NCBI GenBank assembly: GCA_017477465.1
Contig: JAFUVU010000054.1
Location: 1-64,000, forward strand
Source of the DNA: Bacteroidales bacterium
Lineage (GTDB): Bacteria; Bacteroidota; Bacteroidia; Bacteroidales; UBA932
Length of the DNA: 64,000 nucleotides
Direction: 5' to 3'
The notes under the pieces were generated by a model. The model was not told where the DNA came from. It saw nothing but the letters and a program-made list of their open reading frames with translations, and searched no databases. A program made the position numbers and the translations under genes. Below, piece after piece: positions 48,891 through 57,272 of this stretch. The first letter of the stretch is position 1. The number at the start of each line of letters is the position of its first letter.

Positions 48891-51346
48891 TATTCTGCGA
48901 GTTTAGCGTTCCATCCGGAGAAAGTGATACTGGCGTTTGCCGATGGCGGAAGCACGCATTTTACCGTGCGGCTTTCGCCGGGGGTGAGGGAGAAGAAATT
49001 GTCGCTCCAGAAGGCGCCGGGAATGAGGTTTCCGTCAGCGTCGAGAGCTTTGAGAATATTCTGATAGGCAATTACTTCCGACTCGTTCTCAAGGCTTACC
49101 TCATAGCCGTCGGCAATCTTTTTCACCTCCATTTCAAGCTTGGCTTCAGGAAGGGCCGACACAAAGCGAAGATCGGCAAATTCTGCGGGCTCGGAACCCC
49201 ACCAATTGGCCTTGCCGGCAACATTGTTCTTGGCGGGGATGGCGTAGAAGTTATAAGCCTGCCCGTCTATCTCAAGAGCCACGAAGCAAGGGCCCTGTAT
49301 CTTTCCGAATACTTTGACGGGTGCGTATGCGCGCGAGACAACTTCCCTTTCTTCCTCCCTGATAAGCTTGGAGTTGACGTCATAGACTTTGAGTTTGGCT
49401 TCGACAAGCTTCTCGGGGACGGCTTCATTCACTGCCCAGACGCAGCCGTCGGCATAATTGTAAACCAGCTGCACGGGGCGGCAGGCGTTGCGGGTGCCGT
49501 AGTAGCCGGCAGTGGGGACACCCCACCAGTCGTAGAGCTGCCAGTAGAGGCTGGGCCAGGCGCTGTTGAGCATCCACTGGACGATACCGGTGGAGGTGGG
49601 TACGTTGGCGCGGAAAGCTTCGAACATTGCCCGCTCGGAGTCATAGTCAAGGGCATGGGCTTTGCGCATATAGTCCTCAAGGTCAGTTGCTTTGCCATAG
49701 ACGCCTTCCATCACTTTCTCCTGGAAAGCGGTGCTGTTCATGTGCGACGAAGAGGCAGTGCAGTGATATGCCCAGTTGGGGCCGATGGGCCAGAGGTCCT
49801 TCTCGCCCACTGTGCGCCTGAGGTTTTCCAGCTGAGGGATGTTGAGGCCGGGGCCGGTTTCGGTGTTGAAACCGTATGCACCGCCGTTTTTGGTATCGGT
49901 CCACCAATAATCGGGGCCTACCCACTCGTAGGGGCCTTCCATCTTCATGCCTGAGGGGCCTGCAAGCGAGGTGAGTCCTTTGGCAGAACAGATATAAGGC
50001 CTGTATTCCAATTTGTTATAGAGTTCAAGATAGCGCGCCTCAAGGCGGGCATTGGGTATGCGGTCGCTACCTGTGAGCCAGCCAATGAGGGAAGGATGGT
50101 TGCGAAGGCGGATAAGTTGGTCGTGGAAATATCGGACGGCCATGTCTTCCGAAGCGGGGTCGTTGATGCAGCCGTAGCCGCGGGTTTCCTCAAGGCCGCA
50201 GTAGTCTTTCCATTCCCACTGGCAGCTGAAGCCGACAAGGGCCAGGATACCGTTCTCGTCGCAGAGATTGTAGATGGTGTCGTCCTTGCCCCATATATTT
50301 TCGAAGCGGATGCAATTGAGGCCCATGTGGGCGACAAGTCCGACTTGCAGGGCCATACTCTCGGGGGTGTCTTGCATGAAGATGTCGTCGGTCCAGCCTC
50401 CAGCCTTTATAAGGACAGGACGGCCGTTGAGGACAAACTGGCGGTGGCCGCGCTCATCGACATAGCCCTTGATGTCCCTTATACCAAAGCTAAGCTCCTT
50501 GCTATGAGATTCTTCCTCGCCTTTAGCGAAGGCTACTCTCATGTGATAAAGCTCCGGGGAGCCCATTTCGCGGGTCCACCAGATGCGGGGATTGTCCACT
50601 TTCTCATTGACCACGACGGTACGCTGCTCCCCTGCTTCAAGCTTTACGGGAACTGAGAAAGATCCATCCTCATAGGTGCCGCAGAGATTGCCTTCCACGG
50701 CACTTGAGGACAGGTTCAAAACAATAATATTAACCACAAGCCCGGCGCTGGAGAGGTCGTCCGGGTTTACTTCGGGTCTTACGAAAACGTCCCGGATCTG
50801 GACATCGGGAGTAGAGAAAAACTCTACAGGACCGGTAATGCCCATGCTTTCATCCAGGGGACGGGGATTCCAGTCCACGTAGCCGTGGTTGAGCTCGCCT
50901 GACTGGGCGCGATAAACTGTGACCTTGAGGGTATTATTGCCCTTCAGGTACTTTGTGACGTCTATTTCCCTCACGGCAAAGCTGCCGCAGGTTGTGTCGG
51001 CCGATGCTATGAGTTTGCCGTTCAGCTCTACATCGGCCCTATAGTTGAGGCCGTTAAAGCGGAGGATGCCGCAGTTGCCCTTTTTGGCGCCGAAGCGGGT
51101 AGTGTAAACCCAGGGCTTGTCGAAGAGCGATTTGTCGGCGGCTTTGTACCTGTCTTCCAGAAGAAGGTCCTTGCCGAAGGCGCCGGCCTCATTGAGGACA
51201 CCGGCTACGGTACAGGGAACTTTTACCTGATACTTAGGGCCTCCGCCCTGCTGCTGAAGCGTCCAGTCCGTTAGAACGTCAAGCTGGGGAGCAGCAGTGC
51301 AACCCATTAGAAAAAACATGGTGGATATAATGGTCAAAAGTCTCAT
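48890..51346 (-). CDS. GH2 exo-beta-D-glucosaminidase-type enzyme
   Basis: An 818-residue exported lipoprotein (FFLMGC) of the GH2 sandwich-sandwich-barrel plan. Most GH2 enzymes have an Asn-Glu acid/base pair, but here the position reads GWLTGSDRIPN (Ser427-Asp428). The nucleophile region is GFNTETGPG (Glu496), and GIVQWMLNSAWPSLYWQLYDWWG lies near 595. The Ser-Asp pair and these flanking motifs match the exo-beta-D-glucosaminidase (CsxA-like) subgroup acting on chitosan oligomers, rather than beta-mannosidase or beta-galactosidase. It would remove non-reducing GlcN, complementing GH20 on partly deacetylated chitin. It precedes the phosphatase with a TAATG overlap. Confidence 0.85.
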   Translation of the reverse strand: MRLLTIISTMFFLMGCTAAPQLDVLTDWTLQQQGGGPKYQVKVPCTVAGVLNEAGAFGKDLLLEDRYKAADKSLFDKPWVYTTRFGAKKGNCGILRFNGLNYRADVELNGKLIASADTTCGSFAVREIDVTKYLKGNNTLKVTVYRAQSGELNHGYVDWNPRPLDESMGITGPVEFFSTPDVQIRDVFVRPEVNPDDLSSAGLVVNIIVLNLSSSAVEGNLCGTYEDGSFSVPVKLEAGEQRTVVVNEKVDNPRIWWTREMGSPELYHMRVAFAKGEEESHSKELSFGIRDIKGYVDERGHRQFVLNGRPVLIKAGGWTDDIFMQDTPESMALQVGLVAHMGLNCIRFENIWGKDDTIYNLCDENGILALVGFSCQWEWKDYCGLEETRGYGCINDPASEDMAVRYFHDQLIRLRNHPSLIGWLTGSDRIPNARLEARYLELYNKLEYRPYICSAKGLTSLAGPSGMKMEGPYEWVGPDYWWTDTKNGGAYGFNTETGPGLNIPQLENLRRTVGEKDLWPIGPNWAYHCTASSSHMNSTAFQEKVMEGVYGKATDLEDYMRKAHALDYDSERAMFEAFRANVPTSTGIVQWMLNSAWPSLYWQLYDWWGVPTAGYYGTRNACRPVQLVYNYADGCVWAVNEAVPEKLVEAKLKVYDVNSKLIREEEREVVSRAYAPVKVFGKIQGPCFVALEIDGQAYNFYAIPAKNNVAGKANWWGSEPAEFADLRFVSALPEAKLEMEVKKIADGYEVSLENESEVIAYQNILKALDADGNLIPGAFWSDNFFSLTPGESRTVKCVLPPSANASITFSGWNAKLAE

Positions 51347-51356
51347 AGCCAGATAT

Positions 51357-52175
51357 TTAAAGTGTTGCTGCGCCGATTATGGCAACATTATCGCCGGGCA
51401 TTGCGAGGATGCGCAGGTCTTCAAGCGTACTTCCGTAAGGATAGCTATTGCGAAGGGATTCCCACATGGCCTCCTTGAACAGATGGAAAGAATTGGCGAT
51501 GCCGCCGCCGAGGACTATGCAGTCGGCGTCGTAGGCGAACATTACAACGGACAGGAAGCTTCCAAGGTGGCTGCCGAATTCCTGATAAAGCCGGAGGGCG
51601 TGGGGGTCTCCGCTTTCTGCATCATCGGCCATCTTTTTGGGGCTGAGCCCTTTGGAATGGAAGAATTTTTTGGAGCAGAAAGATTCGTAATCCTGCCCCT
51701 TATATGGCAGAGAGCCGATTTCCCCGGCGCCGCAGTGGGGCCCGGAGAAGAGCTTGCCTTCGCAGACTATGCCGACGCCGGTGCCGGTGCCGAGGGTTAC
51801 GCCTACCATCATCTCGGCATTGCCGGAGAGGGTGGCCGCACCCTGCGCAAAGCAGTTTGCGTCGTTGTTTACAAATACGGGAACGCTGAACCGGGCTTCC
51901 AGTTTTTCTTTCAGCGGGACTACATCCCATGAGGGGATATTGACGGCATTGTAAACAATGCCTTTCACAGGGTCGGTCACGGATGGCACCCCAATACCTA
52001 TCTTGTCCACTTCGGGGACAAGGATATCGGCAATCCGGTTGCCCAAGTACTCCAGGGTTTGTTCCAGGGTAGCATCGGCCGGGAACGACGGAACGCATAT
52101 CTTTTTGACCACCTTCGAACTCTCTACGAGCCCGAGACTGATGGTTGTTCCGCCAATGTCAATTCCGAGTGTCAT
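51357..52175 (-). CDS. ROK-family sugar kinase
   Basis: A 272-residue cytoplasmic kinase of the ROK (ASKHA) superfamily. It has the N-terminal phosphate loop LGIDIGGTTISLGLVE, IGIGVPSVTD near 82, FVNNDANCFAQG near 114 (catalytic Asp), GVTLGTGTGVGIV, and CIVLGGGIANS near 226. The usual ROK zinc motif CxCGxxGCxE is absent; the segment reads CGAGEIGSLPYKG and later SFCS, a form I recall from other Bacteroidota ROK kinases. Given GH18, GH20 and GlcN-ase neighbours, GlcNAc or GlcN phosphorylation is the likely job. It is the first gene after a TATATTTG promoter. Confidence 0.88.
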   Translation of the reverse strand: MTLGIDIGGTTISLGLVESSKVVKKICVPSFPADATLEQTLEYLGNRIADILVPEVDKIGIGVPSVTDPVKGIVYNAVNIPSWDVVPLKEKLEARFSVPVFVNNDANCFAQGAATLSGNAEMMVGVTLGTGTGVGIVCEGKLFSGPHCGAGEIGSLPYKGQDYESFCSKKFFHSKGLSPKKMADDAESGDPHALRLYQEFGSHLGSFLSVVMFAYDADCIVLGGGIANSFHLFKEAMWESLRNSYPYGSTLEDLRILAMPGDNVAIIGAATL

Positions 52176-52197
52176 TATATTAGTAGGTTAGCTGTTA

Positions 52198-52205
52198 CAA
52201 ATATA
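52198..52205 (-). promoter_or_regulatory. Bacteroidota -7 box (TATATTTG) upstream of the ROK kinase
   Basis: Read on the minus strand (52205 to 52198) this is TATATTTG, a perfect TAnnTTTG match 22 bases before the ATG at 52175. It lies in the 68-bp gap after the regulator gene and is a good candidate for the main promoter of the catabolic and transport genes. No canonical -33 box is evident, as expected if an activator is needed. Confidence 0.55.
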
Positions 52206-52243
52206 ACTGCCAACCCAAGGGCGGAATTACCGAATTTGCGTAT

Positions 52244-53419
52244 TTATACTCCCAATTTGCGCAAATTTTGCTTTCTGTAGGCTGTCGGAGTGCAACCTTT
52301 GAGTGCCTGGAAGCGGCGGGAGAGGTTTTTGGGATCCGGTTCGTCCATACGGGCGCAGATATCGGCCACTGTGTCTTTTGAGGTGAGGAGAAGCTGCGCG
52401 AAACGGTCTATCCTCAGCTTCATAATGTACTGATAGATAGTGGTTCCGGTGGCTTTCAGGAAGCGCTGCTCCAAAAGGCGCCGGGACATGGGGACATGGT
52501 CCAGCACATCGGTGACGAGGATCTTGTGGTCGATGTTTTCGTTGATGTACTGCAGTGCCTGATGGATGCCGGTGTCCCGCGTTGCGATTACGTTGGACGA
52601 TGTGCGGGTGACTATGGAAAGCGGCTGCAATACGATATCCCTGCCTTTGAAATCCTTTTCGCGTACCATCTGCTCCGCCAGGGCTGCGGCCTCGTATCCT
52701 CCCCTCTCGATATCGACGTCGATGGATGTGAGCGACGGGGAGGTCATGTTGCAGAGGATTTCGTCATTGTCCACGCCGATTATCGCCACCTCGAAGGGGA
52801 CGCGGATGCCCAGGGAATTGCATGCTTCCACGAGGATGGAGGCCTGGTTGTCGTCGCAGGCCATCAGGCCGATTGGCTTGGGCAGGGCCTGCAGCCAGTT
52901 CTGGAGCCAGCTTTGGTTGTAGAACCAGAGGTTGGAAACGCGCTGACGCCAGTCGTAGATGTGTATATGCTCTTCGAAGATGCCGGCCTGCACCAGACGG
53001 TCCCGGAAGCCGTCCCTGCGCCCGTCGCTCCAGCACATGCCGTTGTTCCCGAAGAAGGCGAACTCGCGGAAGCCGCGGGCCATGAACCTTTCGGCCGCCA
53101 TGGCGCCTGTGCGGCGGTCATCGGCAGTGATGTTGGGGATGTTGGGGAAAGGAGAAATGTAGTCCTGGGCCAGCACCACTATCCCTTTCTTGTGGAAAAG
53201 GGAGATGTTGTCGCCGGGCTCGAACGTGCCGATTACAACGTCGGCACGCCAGCCTTCCGCAAGATCGACAACCTTCTTGATGCCCATTTGGCGCATGTAG
53301 GAGGGCGGCATCTTGCACACGACCCAGTGGTCTTCCTTTTCCTGGGAATAACGGAGGATTCCGCGGAGCAGCCGGTAAGCGAACTGCTCCGTGAAATCCG
53401 TTATGAACATAAGACGCAT
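52244..53419 (-). CDS. XylR-type transcriptional regulator (LacI-like sensor plus AraC HTH)
   Basis: A 391-residue cytoplasmic regulator. Residues 1-270 form a periplasmic-binding-protein-like sugar sensor (MFITDFTEQFAYRLLRGILRY, ITADDRRTGAMAAERFMARG, IGLMACDDNQASILVEACNSLGI, VAIIGVDNDEILCNMTSPSLTSI). Residues about 285-391 are an AraC HTH domain (ALQYINENIDHKILVTDVLDHVPMSRRLLEQRF, FQALKGCTPTAYRK). This order, sensor first and HTH last, matches XylR. It directly precedes the PUL genes on the same strand and most likely controls them in response to an intracellular mono- or disaccharide. It begins 3 bp after the histidine phosphatase stop. Confidence 0.93.
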   Translation of the reverse strand: MRLMFITDFTEQFAYRLLRGILRYSQEKEDHWVVCKMPPSYMRQMGIKKVVDLAEGWRADVVIGTFEPGDNISLFHKKGIVVLAQDYISPFPNIPNITADDRRTGAMAAERFMARGFREFAFFGNNGMCWSDGRRDGFRDRLVQAGIFEEHIHIYDWRQRVSNLWFYNQSWLQNWLQALPKPIGLMACDDNQASILVEACNSLGIRVPFEVAIIGVDNDEILCNMTSPSLTSIDVDIERGGYEAAALAEQMVREKDFKGRDIVLQPLSIVTRTSSNVIATRDTGIHQALQYINENIDHKILVTDVLDHVPMSRRLLEQRFLKATGTTIYQYIMKLRIDRFAQLLLTSKDTVADICARMDEPDPKNLSRRFQALKGCTPTAYRKQNLRKLGV

Positions 53420-53422
53420 AGC

Positions 53423-54709
53423 TTAGCGGCTGAGCAGCAACTGCTTAAGATCGTCCCATTCGTAGTAGGGGAAGTCATCGCCGTCCAGGCCGATGATGCG
53501 GGTTTCACGCTCGTTCAGCAAGGGTTTTACCAGCACTTCGCCTTTGGAATTGCGGTAGAAGATGAGCTGGATGTTGGCGGCGAAAGGAGTGTAGCGCCAG
53601 CCGGGCCAGTTGACGCAGCCATGCTGGTCAAAGCGTTCGCCGATGCCTTCCAGCCCGATGTATGCGCCCAGCGCAAGCACCTGGTAATCATGGCCGAAGC
53701 GAAGATCGGCAGCGTATTCGCCGGTGGAGATGGCGGCATCGGCCTTTTCTATGATGTCCTTGATGAGGGGCTCCACCACTTTCATGCGGTCGTCGCCGAA
53801 TTCGACGGAATTGCACTGACGCAGGTAGAAATTGATGGCGATGCCCTGCTCGTAGAAGCAAAGATCGTCGAGGGAGAAAAGGCGGAACAGGCGGTCGTCA
53901 AGGCCGAAAGCGGCGCATCCGGCAGCCATGTCGAAGGTCTGTTTCATCATCACCTTGGTGTTGCCGATAAGTTTTCCGGCTGCCTCCGGGTCCGTGAAGA
54001 TGCGCTTTTGGAAGGCGAGGGTGTCGGGGGTGTAATTGGCCCGGAAACGGGCCAGGATCTTCTGGGTGGAGTCCCTGACTTCGCGGGACGAGTCGGTGCT
54101 CAGGATGGGCTGGATGGTTTCGCCTGTGTCCCAGCTTATTTCAAGGTCTTTTTGCTTCGAGAGCAGTTCGCCGGTGAAGGCGGCCATGCTGACAAGTACG
54201 CGAGGCACGACGCTGGAGCGGGCCGTAACCTTTTTGCTTCCTTTGCGGAAGACTCTCTTGTAGTCGTCGTACATGCGGCCGGCAATCTGCCTGTGCTCCT
54301 GGGCGCCAAGGGCTGTGAGGCGGCCGTCCATGCCGTCGTGCAGTTCTATCAGTTTGTCTATCTGTTCCTTGGCTTTGAGGCCTTCGTCCGTCAGGAGGCC
54401 TGCGGCTGCGGCTTTTGCGTATTTTTTCTGAATGCTGGAGTATTCCTTACCGGCCCAGTTGCTACGGGAGCCGTGCCGGCCGTAATGGCTGATATAGAAA
54501 GGCTTGTATCCTCCCGGGGCCGGAGTCCCGGGACCGGGGATGTACTCGTACGGGTCCATGTTCAGGCCGGCACGGAAGATATTGGCCTCGATATCGGCCT
54601 TCAGGGCTTCGTAGGAGGGGGCCTTGGTGGTCTGGGCTACGGCCTTAACCGGCACTGAGAAGTGGGCAAACAGCGACAGCAGAGCTATCAGGAAAATGGT
54701 TCGTTTCAT
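53423..54709 (-). CDS. Histidine acid phosphatase (branch 2), exported
   Basis: A 428-residue protein with a signal peptide (MKRTIFLIALLSLFAHF; ATG at 54709, preferred over 54760, which adds a charged extension). The phosphohistidine motif is SHYGRHGSR near residue 82 and the proton donor HD pair is in LRFGHDYQVLALG near 335. Branch-2 enzymes include phytases and multiple inositol polyphosphate phosphatases, and Bacteroidota use such enzymes on phytate. Specificity is not decidable here. It leads the transcript that continues into the regulator gene. With the alkaline phosphatase and a propeller-bearing chitinase it gives the locus a phosphate-scavenging flavour. Confidence 0.87.
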   Translation of the reverse strand: MKRTIFLIALLSLFAHFSVPVKAVAQTTKAPSYEALKADIEANIFRAGLNMDPYEYIPGPGTPAPGGYKPFYISHYGRHGSRSNWAGKEYSSIQKKYAKAAAAGLLTDEGLKAKEQIDKLIELHDGMDGRLTALGAQEHRQIAGRMYDDYKRVFRKGSKKVTARSSVVPRVLVSMAAFTGELLSKQKDLEISWDTGETIQPILSTDSSREVRDSTQKILARFRANYTPDTLAFQKRIFTDPEAAGKLIGNTKVMMKQTFDMAAGCAAFGLDDRLFRLFSLDDLCFYEQGIAINFYLRQCNSVEFGDDRMKVVEPLIKDIIEKADAAISTGEYAADLRFGHDYQVLALGAYIGLEGIGERFDQHGCVNWPGWRYTPFAANIQLIFYRNSKGEVLVKPLLNERETRIIGLDGDDFPYYEWDDLKQLLLSR

Positions 54710-54785
54710 AGGTTTTGTGCGTATTTTGCGAGCAATATAGGTGTTTTTTTGCAAAAACACAAGAGGGCGCTTATTTGGGCGCAGG

Positions 54786-54817
54786 TTTGCAGAAAAGTTG
54801 CAAAAGCATTATATTTG
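54786..54817 (+). promoter_or_regulatory. Bacteroidota promoter (TTTG, 20 bp, TATATTTG)
   Basis: A -33 TTTG at 54786-54789 and a -7 TATATTTG at 54810-54817 are separated by 20 bases, the expected spacing for the Bacteroidota primary sigma factor. It reads towards the lipoprotein at 54849. Confidence 0.7.
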
Positions 54818-54848
54818 TGTGCTACAGTGCAAATAAATGATTCACAAT

Positions 54849-56483
54849 ATGAAGAAAGTCTTCTTTTTTGCAGCGCTTGCCGCGATAGCAGCTTCTTGCG
54901 CATCACCCGAGAAAATGGCCAAAATGGCCGAAAACGTGAAAGTTAACTGCGTGCCTCCAGTGCTTGAGGTAGTCAACGGCGCCATCGACGCACAGGTTTC
55001 CGTCACTTATCCCAAAGACTATTTCAACCCCAATGTCGTCGTAGAAGTAACCCCCGTAATAGTGTACGAAGGCGGCGAAGCGGCCCTTACTCCCCTGAAG
55101 TACCAGGGAGAAAAGGTGAGAAACAACTACAAGACAGTTTCTTCCGCCGGCCAGACAGTACGCGAAAACCTGCATTTCGACTATGTGGAAGGCATGGAGA
55201 AGAGCTATCTTGAGCTTCGCGGCCGTGTCCTTGCCGGCTCCAAGAGCATTTCCCTCCCTTCCAAGAAAGTGGCCGATGGAGCAAACACGACCTACATGCT
55301 TGCAAAACCTGCCGCCAACATCGCTTTCAAGAAAGACAATTACAAGGAGGTTCTGTCCTCAACCACTGAAGGTCAAATCAAATACCTGGTAAACAGCTCG
55401 GATGTCCGCAATTCGGAGCTTAACAGCAAGTCAGTGAAGGACTTCCTTGCAGAGCTTGACGCCATCAACGCCAACGAGCGCGCCACCATCACCAGCACGG
55501 AAATCGTGGCCTACGCTTCACCCGAAGGCGACGTTCAGAAGAACGACAAATTGTCCGGAAACCGCTCCTCATCGGCAAGCAAGGCCTGGGACAAGGTTAC
55601 CAAAGGGCACGAGACCCTGGATCCCACAGTGCGCAGCGTAGGCGAAGACTGGGAAGGCTTCCAGCAGCTGGTGTCGCAGAGCAATCTGGAAGACAAAGAC
55701 CTCATCCTGAGGGTTTTGTCAATGTACAGCGACCCTGCCGTCCGCGAAAACGAAATCCGCAACCTCTCGCAGGTGTTCACCGCCCTGAAGGGAGAAGTTC
55801 TCCCCGAGCTGCGCCGCGCCCGCCTCATCGCCAATGTGGAATATAAGAACTACACCGCCGAAGAGCTCCTTGACCTTGTGGAAAACAACGCCAACATCCT
55901 TGACGAGGAAGCCCTCCTTCGCGTAGCCTCCCTGGTAAAAGATAACGCACAGAAGGAAAGCATCTACCGCAAAGCCATCGAGCGCTTCTCCAGTGAGCGC
56001 GCCCAGTACAATCTGGCCGCCCTGTACATGAGAGAAGGCAATTACGAAAAGGCCCGCTCCGGTTTTGCAGAGCTTCCGGAAGACGCCGACATCCTCAACG
56101 TCAACGGCGTCCTTGCAATGCAGAAAGAGGATTACAAAGCCGCCGAAGACTTCTTCCGCAAGAGCGGCACCCCGGAGGCCGATGCCAACCTCGGCGCCCT
56201 CCTTATCCAAACAGGCCGATATGAAGAGGCCGCCCGTCTTCTCAAAGACACCGAGGGCTGCTGCCACAACAGCGTTCTCGCATACATCCTCACCGACCAG
56301 CTTGAGAAAGCATCGGCAAGGGCAAAATGCGGAGACCCTAAGGTCTGGTACCTGAAGGCCATCGTCGCCGCCCGCCAAGGCCAGAGCGAAGAAGTCAAGA
56401 AGTGCCTGGAGAAGGCCTTCCGCAATCCCGACCTCAAAGCAAGGGCTGCACGCGACATCGAGTTCGCCGGCTATGAATTCTAA
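54849..56483 (+). CDS. TPR-containing lipoprotein with OmpA-like middle region
   Basis: A 544-residue lipoprotein (MKKVFFFAALAAIAASC, ATG at 54849; a second in-frame ATG lies 12 bases upstream). Residues about 25-180 are beta-rich (VLEVVNGAIDAQVSVTYP, YLELRGRVLAGSKSI). A middle segment resembles an OmpA-type fold (ITSTEIVAYASPEGDVQKNDKLSGNRSS near 220). From about 340 on there are helical TPR-like repeats (AQYNLAALYMREGNYEKARSGF, NVNGVLAMQKEDYKAAEDFF, ANLGALLIQTGRYEEAARLL). Such envelope lipoproteins are common in Bacteroidales, but the function is unknown. It has its own well-formed promoter and ends 3 bp before the LytTR gene. Confidence 0.78.
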   Translation: MKKVFFFAALAAIAASCASPEKMAKMAENVKVNCVPPVLEVVNGAIDAQVSVTYPKDYFNPNVVVEVTPVIVYEGGEAALTPLKYQGEKVRNNYKTVSSAGQTVRENLHFDYVEGMEKSYLELRGRVLAGSKSISLPSKKVADGANTTYMLAKPAANIAFKKDNYKEVLSSTTEGQIKYLVNSSDVRNSELNSKSVKDFLAELDAINANERATITSTEIVAYASPEGDVQKNDKLSGNRSSSASKAWDKVTKGHETLDPTVRSVGEDWEGFQQLVSQSNLEDKDLILRVLSMYSDPAVRENEIRNLSQVFTALKGEVLPELRRARLIANVEYKNYTAEELLDLVENNANILDEEALLRVASLVKDNAQKESIYRKAIERFSSERAQYNLAALYMREGNYEKARSGFAELPEDADILNVNGVLAMQKEDYKAAEDFFRKSGTPEADANLGALLIQTGRYEEAARLLKDTEGCCHNSVLAYILTDQLEKASARAKCGDPKVWYLKAIVAARQGQSEEVKKCLEKAFRNPDLKARAARDIEFAGYEF

Positions 56484-56486
56484 GCC

Positions 56487-57272
56487 GTGAAGAACGAACT
56501 TCTGGTCACGGACATCATCTTCTGCATCGTCCTGCTGCCGGGGATGATGTTCCTTTTTCCCACCGGAGAATGGATCCAGTGGCATGCCGGCTATGTGCTG
56601 GCCTATATGCTCTGGCTCTATGGCGTCTGGCTGCTGTGCCGACGCGCCCTCGGCCCCATCATGCTGCAAGGCTGGCGGGGAAAAGTGACTGTCATGGGAG
56701 TGCTGTTCTTGGTGGGAGTGGTCACTTTCCTGATGACGCTCACCAATGTGGATTTTCCCAGGGATCCGGCCGCTGTCGGCAATATTCAGCCGCACGTTCG
56801 CGCCATGTGGATTCTTCTGCTGGCGGTAATTGCATACGCCGTCCCCGTGGGTATGCTTGCCGCAAGGCTGGAGGCCCTGACGGCCGAAAAAGAGGCCGAT
56901 GAAGCCCTGGACGCCGCCCGCGAAGCCCTGGAAACCAGAAGGGCGGAAGCGGAGGCAGTCTCCGGCGAAGAGATTTGCGTAAAGTCCGACTACAAGACCA
57001 TCCACATCCCACTGTCGGCAATTCAATATGTGGAGGGGCGCAACAACTACGCCTGCTTCCACCTGGACCACAGGGAGGACGTCGTGTCGCAAATTCCTCT
57101 GAAAGACGTACTTGCCCAGCTTCCGGAGGGTAAATTCCTGCGCATCCACCGTTCCTACATCGTGCCTGGATGGCGCATCGAAAAGCGCACCGCCACCCAG
57201 GTCCGCCTGCTTGGCGTAGATAATCCGCTGCCGGTGGGACGCGCGTTCAAAGACAATCTGAACAATGGCTAA
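56487..57272 (+). CDS. Membrane-bound LytTR-type transcriptional regulator
   Basis: A 261-residue protein with about four transmembrane helices (IIFCIVLLPGMMFLF, VLAYMLWLYGVWLLC, VLFLVGVVTFLM, ILLLAVIAYAVPVGM). A charged Ala/Glu-rich coiled segment (about 132-160) and a C-terminal LytTR DNA-binding domain (about 163-258; IPLSAIQYVEGRNNYACFHL, FLRIHRSYIVPGWRIEK) follow. Such one-piece membrane LytTR proteins are frequent in Bacteroidota. The signal and target are unknown. The start is GTG at 56487, 3 bp after the lipoprotein; its 3' end overlaps the symporter start by 8 bp. Confidence 0.85.
   Translation: MKNELLVTDIIFCIVLLPGMMFLFPTGEWIQWHAGYVLAYMLWLYGVWLLCRRALGPIMLQGWRGKVTVMGVLFLVGVVTFLMTLTNVDFPRDPAAVGNIQPHVRAMWILLLAVIAYAVPVGMLAARLEALTAEKEADEALDAAREALETRRAEAEAVSGEEICVKSDYKTIHIPLSAIQYVEGRNNYACFHLDHREDVVSQIPLKDVLAQLPEGKFLRIHRSYIVPGWRIEKRTATQVRLLGVDNPLPVGRAFKDNLNNG

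Noticed and set aside
48890-51346. GH2 gene as a beta-mannosidase
   Set aside because: The acid/base position is Ser-Asp rather than Asn-Glu and the flanking motifs fit exo-beta-glucosaminidases; kept only as a weak alternative.
52496-54658. A 720-codon open frame on the plus strand opposite the XylR and histidine phosphatase genes
   Set aside because: It is antisense to two well-supported genes with full family motifs, has no recognisable domain and reflects high-G+C codon bias.
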